From Motilimonas sp. E26 (GTDB lineage Bacteria; Pseudomonadota; Gammaproteobacteria; Enterobacterales; CBDFNC01): a DNA stretch of 64,000 nucleotides. Every line of letters begins with the position of its first letter. Position 1 is the first letter of the stretch. The translations under genes were made by a program, and so were the position numbers. This document shows, piece after piece, positions 49,977 through 59,331 of this stretch. The DNA lies in contig NZ_JAIBHJ010000001.1 of NCBI RefSeq assembly GCF_021278025.1, positions 91,408 through 155,407 on the forward strand, given 5' to 3'. The notes under the pieces are model-generated. The model was given only the letters and a program-made list of their open reading frames with translations, was not told the origin of the DNA and searched no databases.

Positions 49977-51401
49977 CTAGTCTTTCGACTGGCTGATTGG
50001 GGCTTCAGGCTCATCTAATAGGTCATCTGCCCATTGCTCTTCTTGCTTGGCGCGATACAGCTGCGCTTTGGCTTTTTCGCTGGCCCAATTACTTACTTGA
50101 TACCAATCTAAATGACGGGTGGCAGCCATGACTAAAACAAGGGCGGCAAACACTAATCCCGCGCCAAGTAATAACGCATGGTCTTCAGAGCTTAAAATCA
50201 CATAAAGCAGCACATATAACAGAGCGATAAAGCCGCCAAATCCGAGCCCCCATTTCACATTACGCAGTATTGAAGCGACGTAAAAGGTCAGCAACAACAC
50301 ACAAGCGCTGGTGGCAAGAGCATAAGCCATTAAAAAGCCAAGGTGTTCAGACAATGCAATTAACAATAAATAAAATACCGATAACGCCAGCGCCACTAAG
50401 GTGTATTGCACCGGGTGAATTTGCAAACGCTTAAGCACTTCAAACACAAAGAAGCTAATAAAGGTTAATCCTACAAACAACAAACCGTATTTAGCGCTGC
50501 GAATAGATTGACGATAAATATCTACTGGCGTATTTAAACTCACGCCAAAACGATTGCTCATCAAGCCTGAACAATCCCCAGTTTGGCAACGCGTCACATC
50601 CTGCGTGATATTGCTGCTAAATTCCGATACTTGCCATTTAGCTTGAAACTGCTGTTGACTGATTTCACGCTCGGTCGGTAAAAACTGGCCGACAAAATTG
50701 GGATGGGGCCACGAAGCGGCTAAATCCACTTTGGTGTCTTTGGCAATAGGCGTAAACCACAATGTATCCATGCCGCGCAGGTTTAATTCAAAATCAAACT
50801 TAGCGCGGGTGCCCGTTAGGTTTTCTAACGGTGCGTGCACGCCTTGTGGACTAAAGCTCAAATTACTGCCTGCGGCAAAGGTGCGCTGACTACTTTGCCA
50901 ATTCAAAATGGGCTTGTTATTGATGCCGCGCATATCCGATAAAGTAACGGCCAAATACGGCGTTTCAATGTTAAATACATTTGGCATATTTTTAAGACGG
51001 TTATATTCGGTTAAATCAAACTCACCTGCTAACGTCATTTGACTGGTAAACACCGGAAACGAGAATATGCCCCGGGCCCGCTGCTGCGTGGTCATTTGTG
51101 AGTCTAACTTAAGATGCTCTGGAATAATGTACAGCACGCTGCGGTGCTCAACCGTGCGATTAATATACTTTTCAAGCTTGCCGTCCCAAACCGATTTTAC
51201 TTCTCGGTAATGATGCGGCACCACCAGCATCGGCCCAAATACCTGCTGCTCACCACTCCAAGCGTGGGCAACACTGCGCTTAGCTTGATCTTGATAGTGC
51301 AATCGCTCTTGAATTAATTCTTCAATCACGGTTAACGCAAAAGCGGCGAGTAACCCGCTAAAAACTAAGAAAATGATTTTTTTACCTAACATCGATTTCA
51401 T
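49977..51401 (-). CDS. creD: Inner membrane protein CreD (cell envelope integrity)
   Basis: A 474-residue membrane protein. One helix near the N-terminus (residues 8-24) anchors a large periplasmic domain (about 30-320) with VAHAWSGEQQVFGPMLVVP, characteristic of CreD. Five to six closely spaced helices follow (about 325-440). The tail is charged (DDLLDEPE). CreD is the main output of the CreBC system and affects envelope integrity, colicin tolerance and beta-lactam response. It follows creC by 101 bases and has GGGAGA before the ATG. A direct-repeat cre tag (TTCAC-N6-TTCAC) was not found in that gap. Confidence 0.94.
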   Translation of the reverse strand: MKSMLGKKIIFLVFSGLLAAFALTVIEELIQERLHYQDQAKRSVAHAWSGEQQVFGPMLVVPHHYREVKSVWDGKLEKYINRTVEHRSVLYIIPEHLKLDSQMTTQQRARGIFSFPVFTSQMTLAGEFDLTEYNRLKNMPNVFNIETPYLAVTLSDMRGINNKPILNWQSSQRTFAAGSNLSFSPQGVHAPLENLTGTRAKFDFELNLRGMDTLWFTPIAKDTKVDLAASWPHPNFVGQFLPTEREISQQQFQAKWQVSEFSSNITQDVTRCQTGDCSGLMSNRFGVSLNTPVDIYRQSIRSAKYGLLFVGLTFISFFVFEVLKRLQIHPVQYTLVALALSVFYLLLIALSEHLGFLMAYALATSACVLLLTFYVASILRNVKWGLGFGGFIALLYVLLYVILSSEDHALLLGAGLVFAALVLVMAATRHLDWYQVSNWASEKAKAQLYRAKQEEQWADDLLDEPEAPISQSKD

Positions 51402-51502
51402 ATTGGCTCTCCCTTTTGATATAGCAAAAGAGTAACCAAGGCATTTGTGTTAACGATGTGGCTTTTGTGTGTTTTATGTGTGAATTGTCAAGCCATTCAC
51501 GT

Positions 51503-52948
51503 CTATTTTGGCTGAGTGAACGGCAACGTTAGCTGCGCGATTGCGCCTTGTTCACCATTTTTTAAACTGCATTTGGCTTGATGTAAATAACATATTTGCT
51601 GAACAAAGCTTAAGCCCAAGCCCGAGCTCTTCTTCCCTGTATGCGGACGCGGTAAAGAATAAAAACGCTCAAACACCCGCGCCAACGCATAATCCGGTAA
51701 ACCGGGGCCTTGATCGGCCACTTTTAAAAAGATGTGATCGCTTTTAGCGCCGATGGTCAAACTGATCTCAGCCCCAACAGGACTGAAATCAATGGCATTG
51801 GTCACGAGATTCTCAATGGCTTGGCCTAACAAAAAGGCATCACCTTCTACACAGCCTGTACCTTGAATATTAACCGTTAACTGTTTTTCCTTAAGTGATA
51901 GGTCTAAACGTTCAACCACAGCTAGTGCCAATTGCCCTAAGTCAACTGCAACGATGTTATTCAACCCCTGCTGGTTTTCAAGCGCAGCCAAAGCCAATAG
52001 CTGGTTAATCAATATTTCAACGCGCACACTTTCATTTTTAATATTACCAATGAAATGCGCTTGATCAGCCGGTGGTAATCCCTGCTCTAACAACTCAGCA
52101 GCCCCTTTGATGGCGGCAACAGGGCTTTTCATTTCATGGGTTAAACTATGAATGTATTGTTCAACGTAATTTTTGCCTTCTAATTGCACCCGCATGTGCG
52201 CCATCGCCTGAGCCAAGTGCTCAAGCTCAATATCAGAAAATTGCGGCACCGCGACCGCCTCTTTGCCTTGGCTCACCGCCACAGCGTAGTCGCGTAACTT
52301 TCTTATTGATCCCGTTAACCAATAACTCACGGCTAAGCCCAACAACACCGCCAGTAAGATTAACACCATGCCAAAGCGCTCTACTTTATCCCGCGAGACC
52401 TCTAAAAAAGGTTGTAATGAGAGATTGGGTTTGACTAAAGTCAGCACACCTATCACTTGTTCGCCCACCAAGATAGGCGCCGCCACATACATCTCAGAAG
52501 TTAACGGATCCCCCTTCACCGCTTCGGTGCTGCGCGCGCCGTATTGGCCATTTAAGGTACGCTGTACATCGTTCCAGCGATAATAGCTTTTGCCTATATC
52601 GCGCCCTTCACTGTGATATACCACCACACCCCGACTATCGGTAATGTATACCCTTAATAAGCTTTCTGTTTTTGCTTTGGTCCAAATTTGCGCATTCAGC
52701 TCACGTTGCTTAAACGCTTTAAAGGCGCGATCAAATTCGCCATTTGCTAACTCACCGCGCACAAATTCAGGCGTGGCTATTTCAGCAAACAAATTTGCCG
52801 CATCCACCATGCTTTCTTCGGTGGCTTGACGCAGCCCAGGCTTTAATTCGCTGGTCAGCACGTTTAATTGCAGCGACAAGCCAACGCCAATCAGTAGAAA
52901 GAAAAACAAAAACAACCGTAAGCGAAAACTAATTTTGGGCAATTTCAT
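51503..52948 (-). CDS. creC: Sensor histidine kinase CreC
   Basis: The 481-residue kinase has an N-terminal helix (about 8-27), a periplasmic sensor region of about 160 residues, a second helix near 190-210, HAMP-like sequence, and the dimerisation/phosphoacceptor domain with HSLTHEMKSPVAAI (His near residue 271). The C-terminal ATPase domain shows NLVTNAIDFS, DQGPGLP and SSGLGLSF. It starts two bases after the creB stop codon, as expected for a coupled regulator-sensor pair, and is followed by its target gene creD. In E. coli the system responds to carbon metabolism and to cell-wall stress. Confidence 0.95.
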   Translation of the reverse strand: MKLPKISFRLRLFLFFFLLIGVGLSLQLNVLTSELKPGLRQATEESMVDAANLFAEIATPEFVRGELANGEFDRAFKAFKQRELNAQIWTKAKTESLLRVYITDSRGVVVYHSEGRDIGKSYYRWNDVQRTLNGQYGARSTEAVKGDPLTSEMYVAAPILVGEQVIGVLTLVKPNLSLQPFLEVSRDKVERFGMVLILLAVLLGLAVSYWLTGSIRKLRDYAVAVSQGKEAVAVPQFSDIELEHLAQAMAHMRVQLEGKNYVEQYIHSLTHEMKSPVAAIKGAAELLEQGLPPADQAHFIGNIKNESVRVEILINQLLALAALENQQGLNNIVAVDLGQLALAVVERLDLSLKEKQLTVNIQGTGCVEGDAFLLGQAIENLVTNAIDFSPVGAEISLTIGAKSDHIFLKVADQGPGLPDYALARVFERFYSLPRPHTGKKSSGLGLSFVQQICYLHQAKCSLKNGEQGAIAQLTLPFTQPK

Positions 52949-52950
52949 GG

Positions 52951-53646
52951 TTAACGTTCCGCTGACGAGCCAGGCAGCACTAGGCTGTAACCTAATCCAC
53001 GATGGGTTTTTATCGGGTCGTTATCAGAAACTTTCTTCAGCTTCGCTCTTAACCCTTTAATATGAGTATCAACAGCCCGATCAAAACTGCCACAAGCATC
53101 AGGCCAAACCTCGGCCATTAATTGCTCGCGGCTAAATACCCGCTCCGGCTGACTAAACAAAGTCGCCAATAGGCCATATTCATAACGCGTTAAATCAAGG
53201 GGCTCACCGTAATATCGCCATTGTTTTTTAACTTCATCGCATAGTAAAACGCCTTCTTGTTTATGCGCTACTGGCACTGGCTGCGCTGGCCCAACGCGCT
53301 TTAAAATCACCTTCACTCTTGCCACCAGCTCACGCGGACTAAAAGGCTTAGTCACGTAATCATCGCCGCCAATCTCTAGGCCTACTACACGATCAATCTC
53401 ATGATCGCGAGCGGTTAAAAAGATGATCGGCAGTTCGCTGAATTGGCGCACCAACTTACACACTTCAAAACCATTAATATCTGGTAAGCCAACATCCAAA
53501 ATCATTAAGTCAAAAGGTTGCTGTTTTAACAAGCTCAAAGCGTCGTTGCCTAGCATGCAGTGCTGCGGCGCAAAGCCCTCAAGTTTAAGGGAATAAACGA
53601 TGTTATCTGCAATGGCCTGTTCATCTTCAACTACCAGCACCTTCAT
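52951..53646 (-). CDS. creB: Response regulator CreB
   Basis: The 231-residue OmpR-type regulator has a receiver domain (VLVVEDEQAIADN at the start, phospho-Asp in LMILDVGLPDI, Lys in VTKPFSPRE) and a winged-helix output (RYEYGLLATLF, VDTHIKGLRAKL, THRGLGYSL). The order of motifs matches E. coli CreB closely. I start at the ATG at 53646, which gives the standard MKVLVVEDE beginning and has AGG about nine bases upstream; a frame seven codons longer is less likely. It is the first gene of creBCD. The region upstream contains REPs. Confidence 0.95.
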   Translation of the reverse strand: MKVLVVEDEQAIADNIVYSLKLEGFAPQHCMLGNDALSLLKQQPFDLMILDVGLPDINGFEVCKLVRQFSELPIIFLTARDHEIDRVVGLEIGGDDYVTKPFSPRELVARVKVILKRVGPAQPVPVAHKQEGVLLCDEVKKQWRYYGEPLDLTRYEYGLLATLFSQPERVFSREQLMAEVWPDACGSFDRAVDTHIKGLRAKLKKVSDNDPIKTHRGLGYSLVLPGSSAER

Positions 53647-53725
53647 GGAAAACCTATTACATTTCAATATTATTGATGGGGTTGATATTTAGCAGATATG
53701 AACAGTAAGTACAAATATTAACGCC

Positions 53726-53833
53726 TGTAAGAGTTGAGCTTGCTCAGGGAATCGCTATCCTTCGCCGAGCAAGCTCGTCTCCTACCGAACATTACACCCG
53801 AAATATCTGTAGGACCTGAGCTTGCTCAGGGAA
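53726..53833. repeat. Cluster of three REPs upstream of creB
   Basis: REPs at 53726-53751 and 53808-53833 read forward and one at 53761-53785 reads inverted. All carry a GAGCTTGCTC-type stem, a third stem version of the same GTAGGA...GAA family. Confidence 0.8.
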
Positions 53834-53851
53834 CCTTCCATCGGAAACTGT

Positions 53852-54769
53852 TTACAGGTTAACAATAACCTGACGACAAATATCCTGATCATTACAAACC
53901 AGCACAATTTCTGGCATAGGTGTTGGCTCTAAAGTGGGTGGCATCATAGAAAGAGATTCAAGCTCATCAATTGCTTCAACCTGTTCAAAATTTGGTATTG
54001 GTGTTGGGATCGGAGTCGGCGTTGGCATCACACTGCCATAAGTTTTAGACCAAGACTTAGTGGCAATGGAATAGTAGCTTACTTGTTTCTCCTCACCATT
54101 TAGCAGCGCATTACAAGCCGCTTGGCCTTTACAGGTTTGACCATCGATCACAGCCGTGATCAGCTCAATCTTACCCGCACCATTTGGTGAAAAACGGACT
54201 GTGTCAAAAATCACTTCATCGGTCATTTCGGTCGCCAAACTAATGCTGCGAAGATAATTGCGGGTGTAGTAGTAGCTGCCATCCGGATTCATTTGTGGCG
54301 GCGCACCGCAATCGTAGCTTTCTTGAATAAAGTTAGCAGCCAGCAATTTCTTACTGGTTTGCGTTTCTAGCCATGGCCCGCCGTCACTCGGCACTTGCCC
54401 TTGGGTCCAATATTGCGCTTGATAAAGCTTACCATTATGTAACACCGTATCGCCTTGGTTATAAACCGCACTACTTCGCCACTGTGCATTCTCACGAGTT
54501 AATAGCTCCCAACTCGCCCACGTTGGCCCTGGCACTTCATTTTGCGTCCACCAGCGCGCTTGGTATAACCCATCGGTGTGTAAAACAATGTCGCCTTTTT
54601 GATATACCTCATCGGCTTGCCACGCCGGCGCAGATACATCGACTAATGGTTGGTCCACCACTAACCCTGGTAACGTTGGCGCAGGGCTTACCATTATTGG
54701 GCCACAAGTGGCTTGCGCATAACCTGCGCAAAGTAGCGCGACCATGCCGACACATAAACGTGTTTTCAT
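53852..54769 (-). CDS. Secreted protein with two CBM5/12 chitin-binding modules
   Basis: A 305-residue exported protein: signal peptide (residues 1-20, ending AQA), then two CBM5/12 modules at about 45-90 (PAWQADEVYQKGDIVLHTDG) and 94-137 (AQWRSSAVYNQGDTVLHNGK), each with the aromatic WW/YW pair. The C-terminal 160 residues contain a Cys-bearing globular part (QESYDCGAPPQMNPDG, GQTCKGQAAC), a PTPTPIPTPIP linker and a short Cys-containing tail. No catalytic motif is recognised. The modules are close in type to those on the M4 protease. It may be an adhesin or accessory protein for chitin particles. Confidence 0.8.
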   Translation of the reverse strand: MKTRLCVGMVALLCAGYAQATCGPIMVSPAPTLPGLVVDQPLVDVSAPAWQADEVYQKGDIVLHTDGLYQARWWTQNEVPGPTWASWELLTRENAQWRSSAVYNQGDTVLHNGKLYQAQYWTQGQVPSDGGPWLETQTSKKLLAANFIQESYDCGAPPQMNPDGSYYYTRNYLRSISLATEMTDEVIFDTVRFSPNGAGKIELITAVIDGQTCKGQAACNALLNGEEKQVSYYSIATKSWSKTYGSVMPTPTPIPTPIPNFEQVEAIDELESLSMMPPTLEPTPMPEIVLVCNDQDICRQVIVNL

Positions 54770-54879
54770 TCTATCTTCCTTAATAGCTAAACGGCTAACC
54801 CCATGTCAGCCTACTTAGCAGTATAGGTAAAGAAATTATCAATGAAACAGCAAGTGCAAGAACTGCGAAAAGGGCCAAC

Positions 54880-54916
54880 AAAATAGCGTCTACCAGTACT
54901 GGTAAAACGCTATTTT
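54880..54916. promoter_or_regulatory. Nested palindrome (AAAATAGCG ... CGCTATTTT with inner ACCAGTACTGGT)
   Basis: A 9-bp outer stem encloses a 12-base perfect palindrome. T residues follow on the plus strand, A residues precede. It lies in a divergent promoter region, where a terminator would be unexpected; it may be an operator or a terminator-like early attenuator. Confidence 0.45.
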
Positions 54917-54958
54917 TGATTGCTAAGCCTAAGCTCATTTGCATATTTATTACGCGGC

Positions 54959-54985
54959 ATTCGCGGTATAAATACATCTCCTACC
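54959..54985 (-). repeat. Single degenerate REP
   Basis: Reads GTAGGAGATGTATTTATACCGCGAA on the minus strand, with one stem arm damaged compared with the array copy. Confidence 0.7.
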
Positions 54986-55079
54986 TGTTGTTTTATGCGG
55001 CAATATCTGTCCGGCATAAATTGCACTATTTTAACCAAATGATATGGTTACTATTAACTAACATAAAACAGGTGGATTT

Positions 55080-56213
55080 ATGACTTTCTCCCGCGCATTC
55101 CCCTTAGCGAAATCATTGCCAGCTAGCAAAACCCTGCGCCTAATATATTTCTTAACAAGCGCCATCATACTTACTACTCTAACCACCAATAACGCACACG
55201 CTTGGCAGGCGAAAAAAGTGGCAGATGGCCTTACTCTGCCTTGGGGAGTCACCTACATAAACGAAAGCACCCTACTCATCACCGAGCGCGGCGGGGCAAT
55301 TAAACAACTCAACCTCAAAACCGGCCAACATCAAACCTTATTTCAAGTGCCTAACGTGTCAGTAAAAGGCCAAGGTGGCTTACTCGATATTGCTAACTCG
55401 CCTTTTGCTGAAAACACCTTGTACTTTACCTACAGCAAAGACATCAACGGCCAAGGAGCCACTGCCCTCGCATCCGCTATATATGAAAACGGCAAACTCA
55501 ACCACTGGCAAGACATACTAGTAACCCAATCACGCAGCGACACCGGACGCCACTTTGGCAGCCGAATTACCTTTGACAACAACAGCGTGTATTTTTCAAT
55601 AGGCGATCGCGGCGTGCGTGACAACGGCCAAAACACCCAAACCCACGCTGGCAGCATTTTACGCTTAACCCCCTCCGGCCAAGTGCCGTCAGACAACCCG
55701 TTTCTCAATAACAACAAAGTACGCAACGAAATTTGGAGCTACGGCCATCGCAATCCACAAGGGCTATTTTTTGATAACAAAACCAACCAGCTCTGGTCGA
55801 TTGAACACGGCCCTCGCGGCGGTGACGAAATAAACCTGATCAAAAAAGGTGCTAACTACGGCTGGCCCATCACCTCACACGGCCAAGAATACTGGGGCCC
55901 CATCAGCGTGGGAGAAGCCAAAGAGAAACAAGGCATAGAATCACCCGTTAAAGTGTATGTGCCCTCCATCGCCCCCGGCAGCTTAGTGCTATATCGCGGT
56001 GACAAATTTCCTGAGCTTAATGGCAAACTACTCGCTGGCGCGCTCAAACTCATGCACATTAACGTGGTCACACTTAACCAAGCCGGAGAGGCAGTAGATG
56101 AACAACGCCTCTTGGAAGATTTAAACGAGCGTATTAGAGACATCGAAACCAGCCCTGCAGGCGACATCTATTTTGTTACTGACAGCGGTAATTTGTATCA
56201 GCTAACGCGTTAA
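55080..56213 (+). CDS. PQQ-dependent sugar dehydrogenase (aldose sugar dehydrogenase, YliI-like)
   Basis: A 377-residue periplasmic beta-propeller enzyme. The N-terminus has a long basic start and a signal peptide ending near NNAHA (about residue 41). The soluble quinoprotein signature is clear: LPWGVTYINESTLLITERGG at the start, ILRLTPSGQVPSDNPF, SYGHRNPQGLFFD, and EHGPRGGDEINLI followed by NYGWP, which include the PQQ and calcium contacts. It oxidises aldoses to lactones and passes electrons to quinones or a dye in vitro. It depends on external PQQ unless pqq genes exist elsewhere. AGGTGG precedes the ATG by seven bases. Confidence 0.92.
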   Translation: MTFSRAFPLAKSLPASKTLRLIYFLTSAIILTTLTTNNAHAWQAKKVADGLTLPWGVTYINESTLLITERGGAIKQLNLKTGQHQTLFQVPNVSVKGQGGLLDIANSPFAENTLYFTYSKDINGQGATALASAIYENGKLNHWQDILVTQSRSDTGRHFGSRITFDNNSVYFSIGDRGVRDNGQNTQTHAGSILRLTPSGQVPSDNPFLNNNKVRNEIWSYGHRNPQGLFFDNKTNQLWSIEHGPRGGDEINLIKKGANYGWPITSHGQEYWGPISVGEAKEKQGIESPVKVYVPSIAPGSLVLYRGDKFPELNGKLLAGALKLMHINVVTLNQAGEAVDEQRLLEDLNERIRDIETSPAGDIYFVTDSGNLYQLTR

Positions 56214-56622
56214 CAGCCAAGCGGGTCAGCTTTAAACATCCCACGTAGAAGCTGAGCTTGCTCTGCGAATATCACACATTCCCTGAGCAAGCTCCGGTCC
56301 TACCAAAAAAACGAATCAACAAGTTCAACATACAAGTAGCGGCTTTTAAGCCACTAAGCAGCGCGCGCACTATTCGCGGTATAAATACCGCCACAACATT
56401 GCTTAACTTGGTAGGAGCGGCTTTTAAGCCGCGAAGCAGCGCGCGTAACAATCTAATGTTACTTGTGCTCATTTAAGTTGAACTTCTAACCAACCCTGTT
56501 TAATGCCAGCGTGCATTACAAGCCAATCACCCAACTGAGATCACACCCTCGCCCTATTATGATTGCAGGCAAGCATAAAGGCACAAATAATCAGCTTCCT
56601 CTGAATGTAACCTGGTTAGTTT
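56214..56622. repeat. REP-rich intergenic region
   Basis: The 409-base gap holds REPs at 56245-56269 (forward), 56279-56303 (inverted), 56336-56359 (forward), 56372-56392 (inverted, truncated) and 56411-56435 (forward, perfect GTAGGAGCGGCTTTTAAGCC + GCGAA). Stems of types GAGC/GCTC, GGCTTTTAAGCC and CGGTA/TACCG occur side by side. Both GGCTT-type copies are followed by the same GCAGCGCGCG. Small frames here translate REPs and are not genes. Confidence 0.85.
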
Positions 56623-57861
56623 ATGGATGAATCAATCAGTGCAGGGGCGGTGGTATGCACACTCATTTTTATGGGGGCAATACAATCCGCTTTTTCTGCG
56701 TTTTCTATCTTTCGTCAACAGCAATATTACTTAGCGGCATGGCTTGGTTTTTTTAGCCTAGAAATCGCAAGCAAAGGCCTGCTCTATCTTGGTGTTTTGC
56801 CCAGTTGGACACAATGGTTTGGTTATTGGTTCTCGTTCGATATTACCTATGGACCCCTGTTATTGCTTTGGATCTTGAAGCTAACCTCCAACAAGCCGCT
56901 ATCAAAATGGCATTTATTGCACTTTTTACCCGCTGCTGGCTACGTAGCACTAACCCTGCCCGAAGCGCTGTCGATGCCAAGTGCAACGCGCATGGAACGA
57001 ATAAACAACTACCTCTCTGCTGGCGAATGGGTCAGTTATAGTCCAGAAACCATTCAGTGGTTAGGCGGTTTATTGTGGCATCCTTATGCTTATGTTTTGC
57101 TCGCGCTGGCCTACTTAATTTGGCGACGAAACCAAGTGCAAGCAATTATTTATCGCTGGCTTATGTCCATGCTATTGGTTCATTTAGCAATGTGGTGCGC
57201 CGTTATATTTGGTATGGAGTGGCTTCCTTTATCGCTGCCGCTGGTTTTTCTGACCAGCTACTTACCAGCCGTGCTGTGGGTAAATTTTCTGGCCTGGTTA
57301 AGCCTGTCATATCTTCAACTAAAACCAACAGCGGAACAAAAACAGCCACTGCAGCCAAACACATTAAACGAGTTAGAGAGGCAAACGGCGATAATCCCCC
57401 CGCCCCAATACAGCACATTAACAACACCCACCGAGCAGCCCGTTGCAACGAAAGAGAAGTATCAACACACACGGCTAGATCAAGACCAACAGATATTAAT
57501 TGCCACACAACTGGATAACTTAATGTCACAAGGCGCTTTTAAAAGGTCGCGCTTATCACTGGCCGAAGTGGCAGACGAAATAGGCATTGCGCCCCACTAT
57601 GTTAGCCAAGTAGTAAACGACCATTACCAGAGTCACTTTTCAGATTTTGTAAACAAATATCGAATTAAGGCTATCAAAGCGCAGTTGTTGGATGCCCAAT
57701 TGCAACAGCAAACCATTTTAGAAATTGCCCTTGCCAATGGATTTAGCAGCAAAGCAACCTTTAATGCGGTATTTAAAAAAGAAACCGGAGTCACTCCCTC
57801 TTCTTACCGTAAGCAAAAAAACCATAATAAATGTGATGTGGAGCAAACTTGTTTTAAGTAA
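56623..57861 (+). CDS. Membrane-anchored AraC family transcriptional regulator
   Basis: A 412-residue regulator with about seven hydrophobic helices in the first 220 residues, a linker rich in Gln, Thr and Pro, and a C-terminal AraC/XylS double helix-turn-helix (about 300-400: LSLAEVADEIGIAPHYVSQV ... ILEIALANGFSSKATFNAVF, then KKETGVTPSSYRK). This layout is shared by regulators that sense a membrane signal directly. It lies 93 bases upstream of, and in the same direction as, the isochorismatase-like gene, a likely target. The ATG at 56623 lacks a strong ribosome-binding site. Confidence 0.88.
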   Translation: MDESISAGAVVCTLIFMGAIQSAFSAFSIFRQQQYYLAAWLGFFSLEIASKGLLYLGVLPSWTQWFGYWFSFDITYGPLLLLWILKLTSNKPLSKWHLLHFLPAAGYVALTLPEALSMPSATRMERINNYLSAGEWVSYSPETIQWLGGLLWHPYAYVLLALAYLIWRRNQVQAIIYRWLMSMLLVHLAMWCAVIFGMEWLPLSLPLVFLTSYLPAVLWVNFLAWLSLSYLQLKPTAEQKQPLQPNTLNELERQTAIIPPPQYSTLTTPTEQPVATKEKYQHTRLDQDQQILIATQLDNLMSQGAFKRSRLSLAEVADEIGIAPHYVSQVVNDHYQSHFSDFVNKYRIKAIKAQLLDAQLQQQTILEIALANGFSSKATFNAVFKKETGVTPSSYRKQKNHNKCDVEQTCFK

Positions 57862-57954
57862 AAGGTACAGTTTTATAAGACTGAACGCCTTAGTTGTTGT
57901 TTTTATTCATCATATTTTCGCGAAATGGATTTACTTATCGTTCAAGGAGAAAAT

Positions 57955-59328
57955 ATGAAAAACCAAACCTATACATTGATCTGCAGTGCATTACTGTCTG
58001 GAAGTGTGATTACCTCAGCCCACAGTGCTAGCACAGATCACGTTAGCAACGCGCAAAAAATCACAGACAAGCACAGCAACAGCCAGCAATTACACTACGT
58101 GAAAACAGACGTATTTGCTGACTTCAAACGTCATAATACCGCTTTATTGGTGATTGACGCCCAACAAGGCTACATACCCAATTCGCCTGATTATTGGGTA
58201 AATATTTACTACCCCGATATGCCAAAACCCCCTGAAAACAATTACTATCAAACCGATCAGCAAATTGACAATATTGTTGCGCTAACCAAAGCCGCAGCCA
58301 GTAAAAGTTTAACCACGCAAATAACTTATGAAGGCTTCCCTGAAGACCATTCCCCTTTTATTACCAAGGTAGAACAAGAATTACCCGTAAATACCAAACG
58401 CTACTATAAAGCTTACTTTAACTCGACCACAGAGCAAGACGTTAAAGCGGGCATGCAAAAGCTAAGGGAGCAAGGTATTCATCAAATCATTGTAGCTGGC
58501 GCCGAAACCGATGTGTGTGTGATGCAAACAGTACTAGGGCTACGCAAAATGGGCTTTGACGTATACCTGGCCAGTGACGCAGTGTTTTCTTCCGAGCTTT
58601 ATACTCGGCCAACCTTTAAACGCTTACAACAAGCCGGGGTAAAATTAGCCAAAACAGACCAACTTATCGCCGCCATCAATGGTGACGACAAGTTAACCTT
58701 AAGCCCGCGCTACAATGTCAAGCCGCGCTACAACTTGTTTCAAGCTGATCGCCAGCAAATGGCAACGCTGCATTTTAACCAAGACGAAGTGAGCATCAGT
58801 AAAGCAGAGCATGACAATAAATCGGCTGTCGACTACCGCATGCGCCAATGGAGCGAATACACCAGCTATGTGATGGCGCCAGCCATGGGTGTAGCAACGT
58901 TTCATATATCCGGTAACAACAAACCCTATAGCGTGAACCTAGTCCAACCCGATAATTTGCAAAACGTGCGAAATATCAATCAAGCTATAACGGGCATGCA
59001 GGCAGAAGGAAAAACACAAGCCATCATTTCAGGCGTAGTGTCTAAAAGTGAATTAATTGGCGCAACCACTAAGTTAATTGAGGCGGGGATCGTACCCGTC
59101 ATCATGGAAGATAATCTAATGGGTAAACAAGTAGACCCCATTAACTACCTCGATAAGGTATATAGCTTAGGCGCAATACCTGCCACCTATAAATCGTTGG
59201 GTTATGAAATTACCGAGGCCATCTACTATCTTGACTTGTCGCCAGCTGAAACTGAGGCCCATTACTACTTGTATGGCAATATCGACCAACTACTGCCAGA
59301 GCTGCTACCTAGAGTGCGCCAATTTTAA
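57955..59328 (+). CDS. Secreted isochorismatase-family hydrolase with a degenerate second domain
   Basis: A 457-residue protein starting at the ATG at 57955 behind AAGGAG, with a signal peptide (cleaved near SAHSA, about residue 25). The first domain (about 55-240) has the cysteine-hydrolase triad: Asp in LLVIDAQQGYI, Lys in RYYKAYFNS and Cys in TDVCVMQTVLG. The second half (about 300-445) repeats the strand/helix pattern (AIISGVVSKSELIGATTKLI then GIVPVIMEDNLMG). The Cys position there is occupied by Lys/Ser, so it looks like an inactive duplicate. The substrate is unknown; members hydrolyse isochorismate, nicotinamide or other amides. A very stable hairpin follows. Confidence 0.85.
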   Translation: MKNQTYTLICSALLSGSVITSAHSASTDHVSNAQKITDKHSNSQQLHYVKTDVFADFKRHNTALLVIDAQQGYIPNSPDYWVNIYYPDMPKPPENNYYQTDQQIDNIVALTKAAASKSLTTQITYEGFPEDHSPFITKVEQELPVNTKRYYKAYFNSTTEQDVKAGMQKLREQGIHQIIVAGAETDVCVMQTVLGLRKMGFDVYLASDAVFSSELYTRPTFKRLQQAGVKLAKTDQLIAAINGDDKLTLSPRYNVKPRYNLFQADRQQMATLHFNQDEVSISKAEHDNKSAVDYRMRQWSEYTSYVMAPAMGVATFHISGNNKPYSVNLVQPDNLQNVRNINQAITGMQAEGKTQAIISGVVSKSELIGATTKLIEAGIVPVIMEDNLMGKQVDPINYLDKVYSLGAIPATYKSLGYEITEAIYYLDLSPAETEAHYYLYGNIDQLLPELLPRVRQF

Positions 59329-59331
59329 CCC

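Larger units (their letters stand above)
54770..55079. other. Divergent intergenic region with palindrome and REP
   Basis: A 310-base gap between the CBM protein and the sugar dehydrogenase. It contains the palindrome at 54880-54916 and one degenerate REP at 54959-54985. A 60-codon minus-strand frame here (54795-54977) has a hydrophobic stretch but no ribosome-binding site and overlaps both elements. Confidence 0.5.

Noticed and set aside
54795..54977. A 60-codon minus-strand frame with a hydrophobic stretch
   Set aside because: No ribosome-binding site; it covers a degenerate REP and a strong palindrome. The hydrophobic region alone is weak evidence.
56258..56476. Frames of 66-72 codons on both strands
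   Set aside because: They translate REP palindromes and have no start context.
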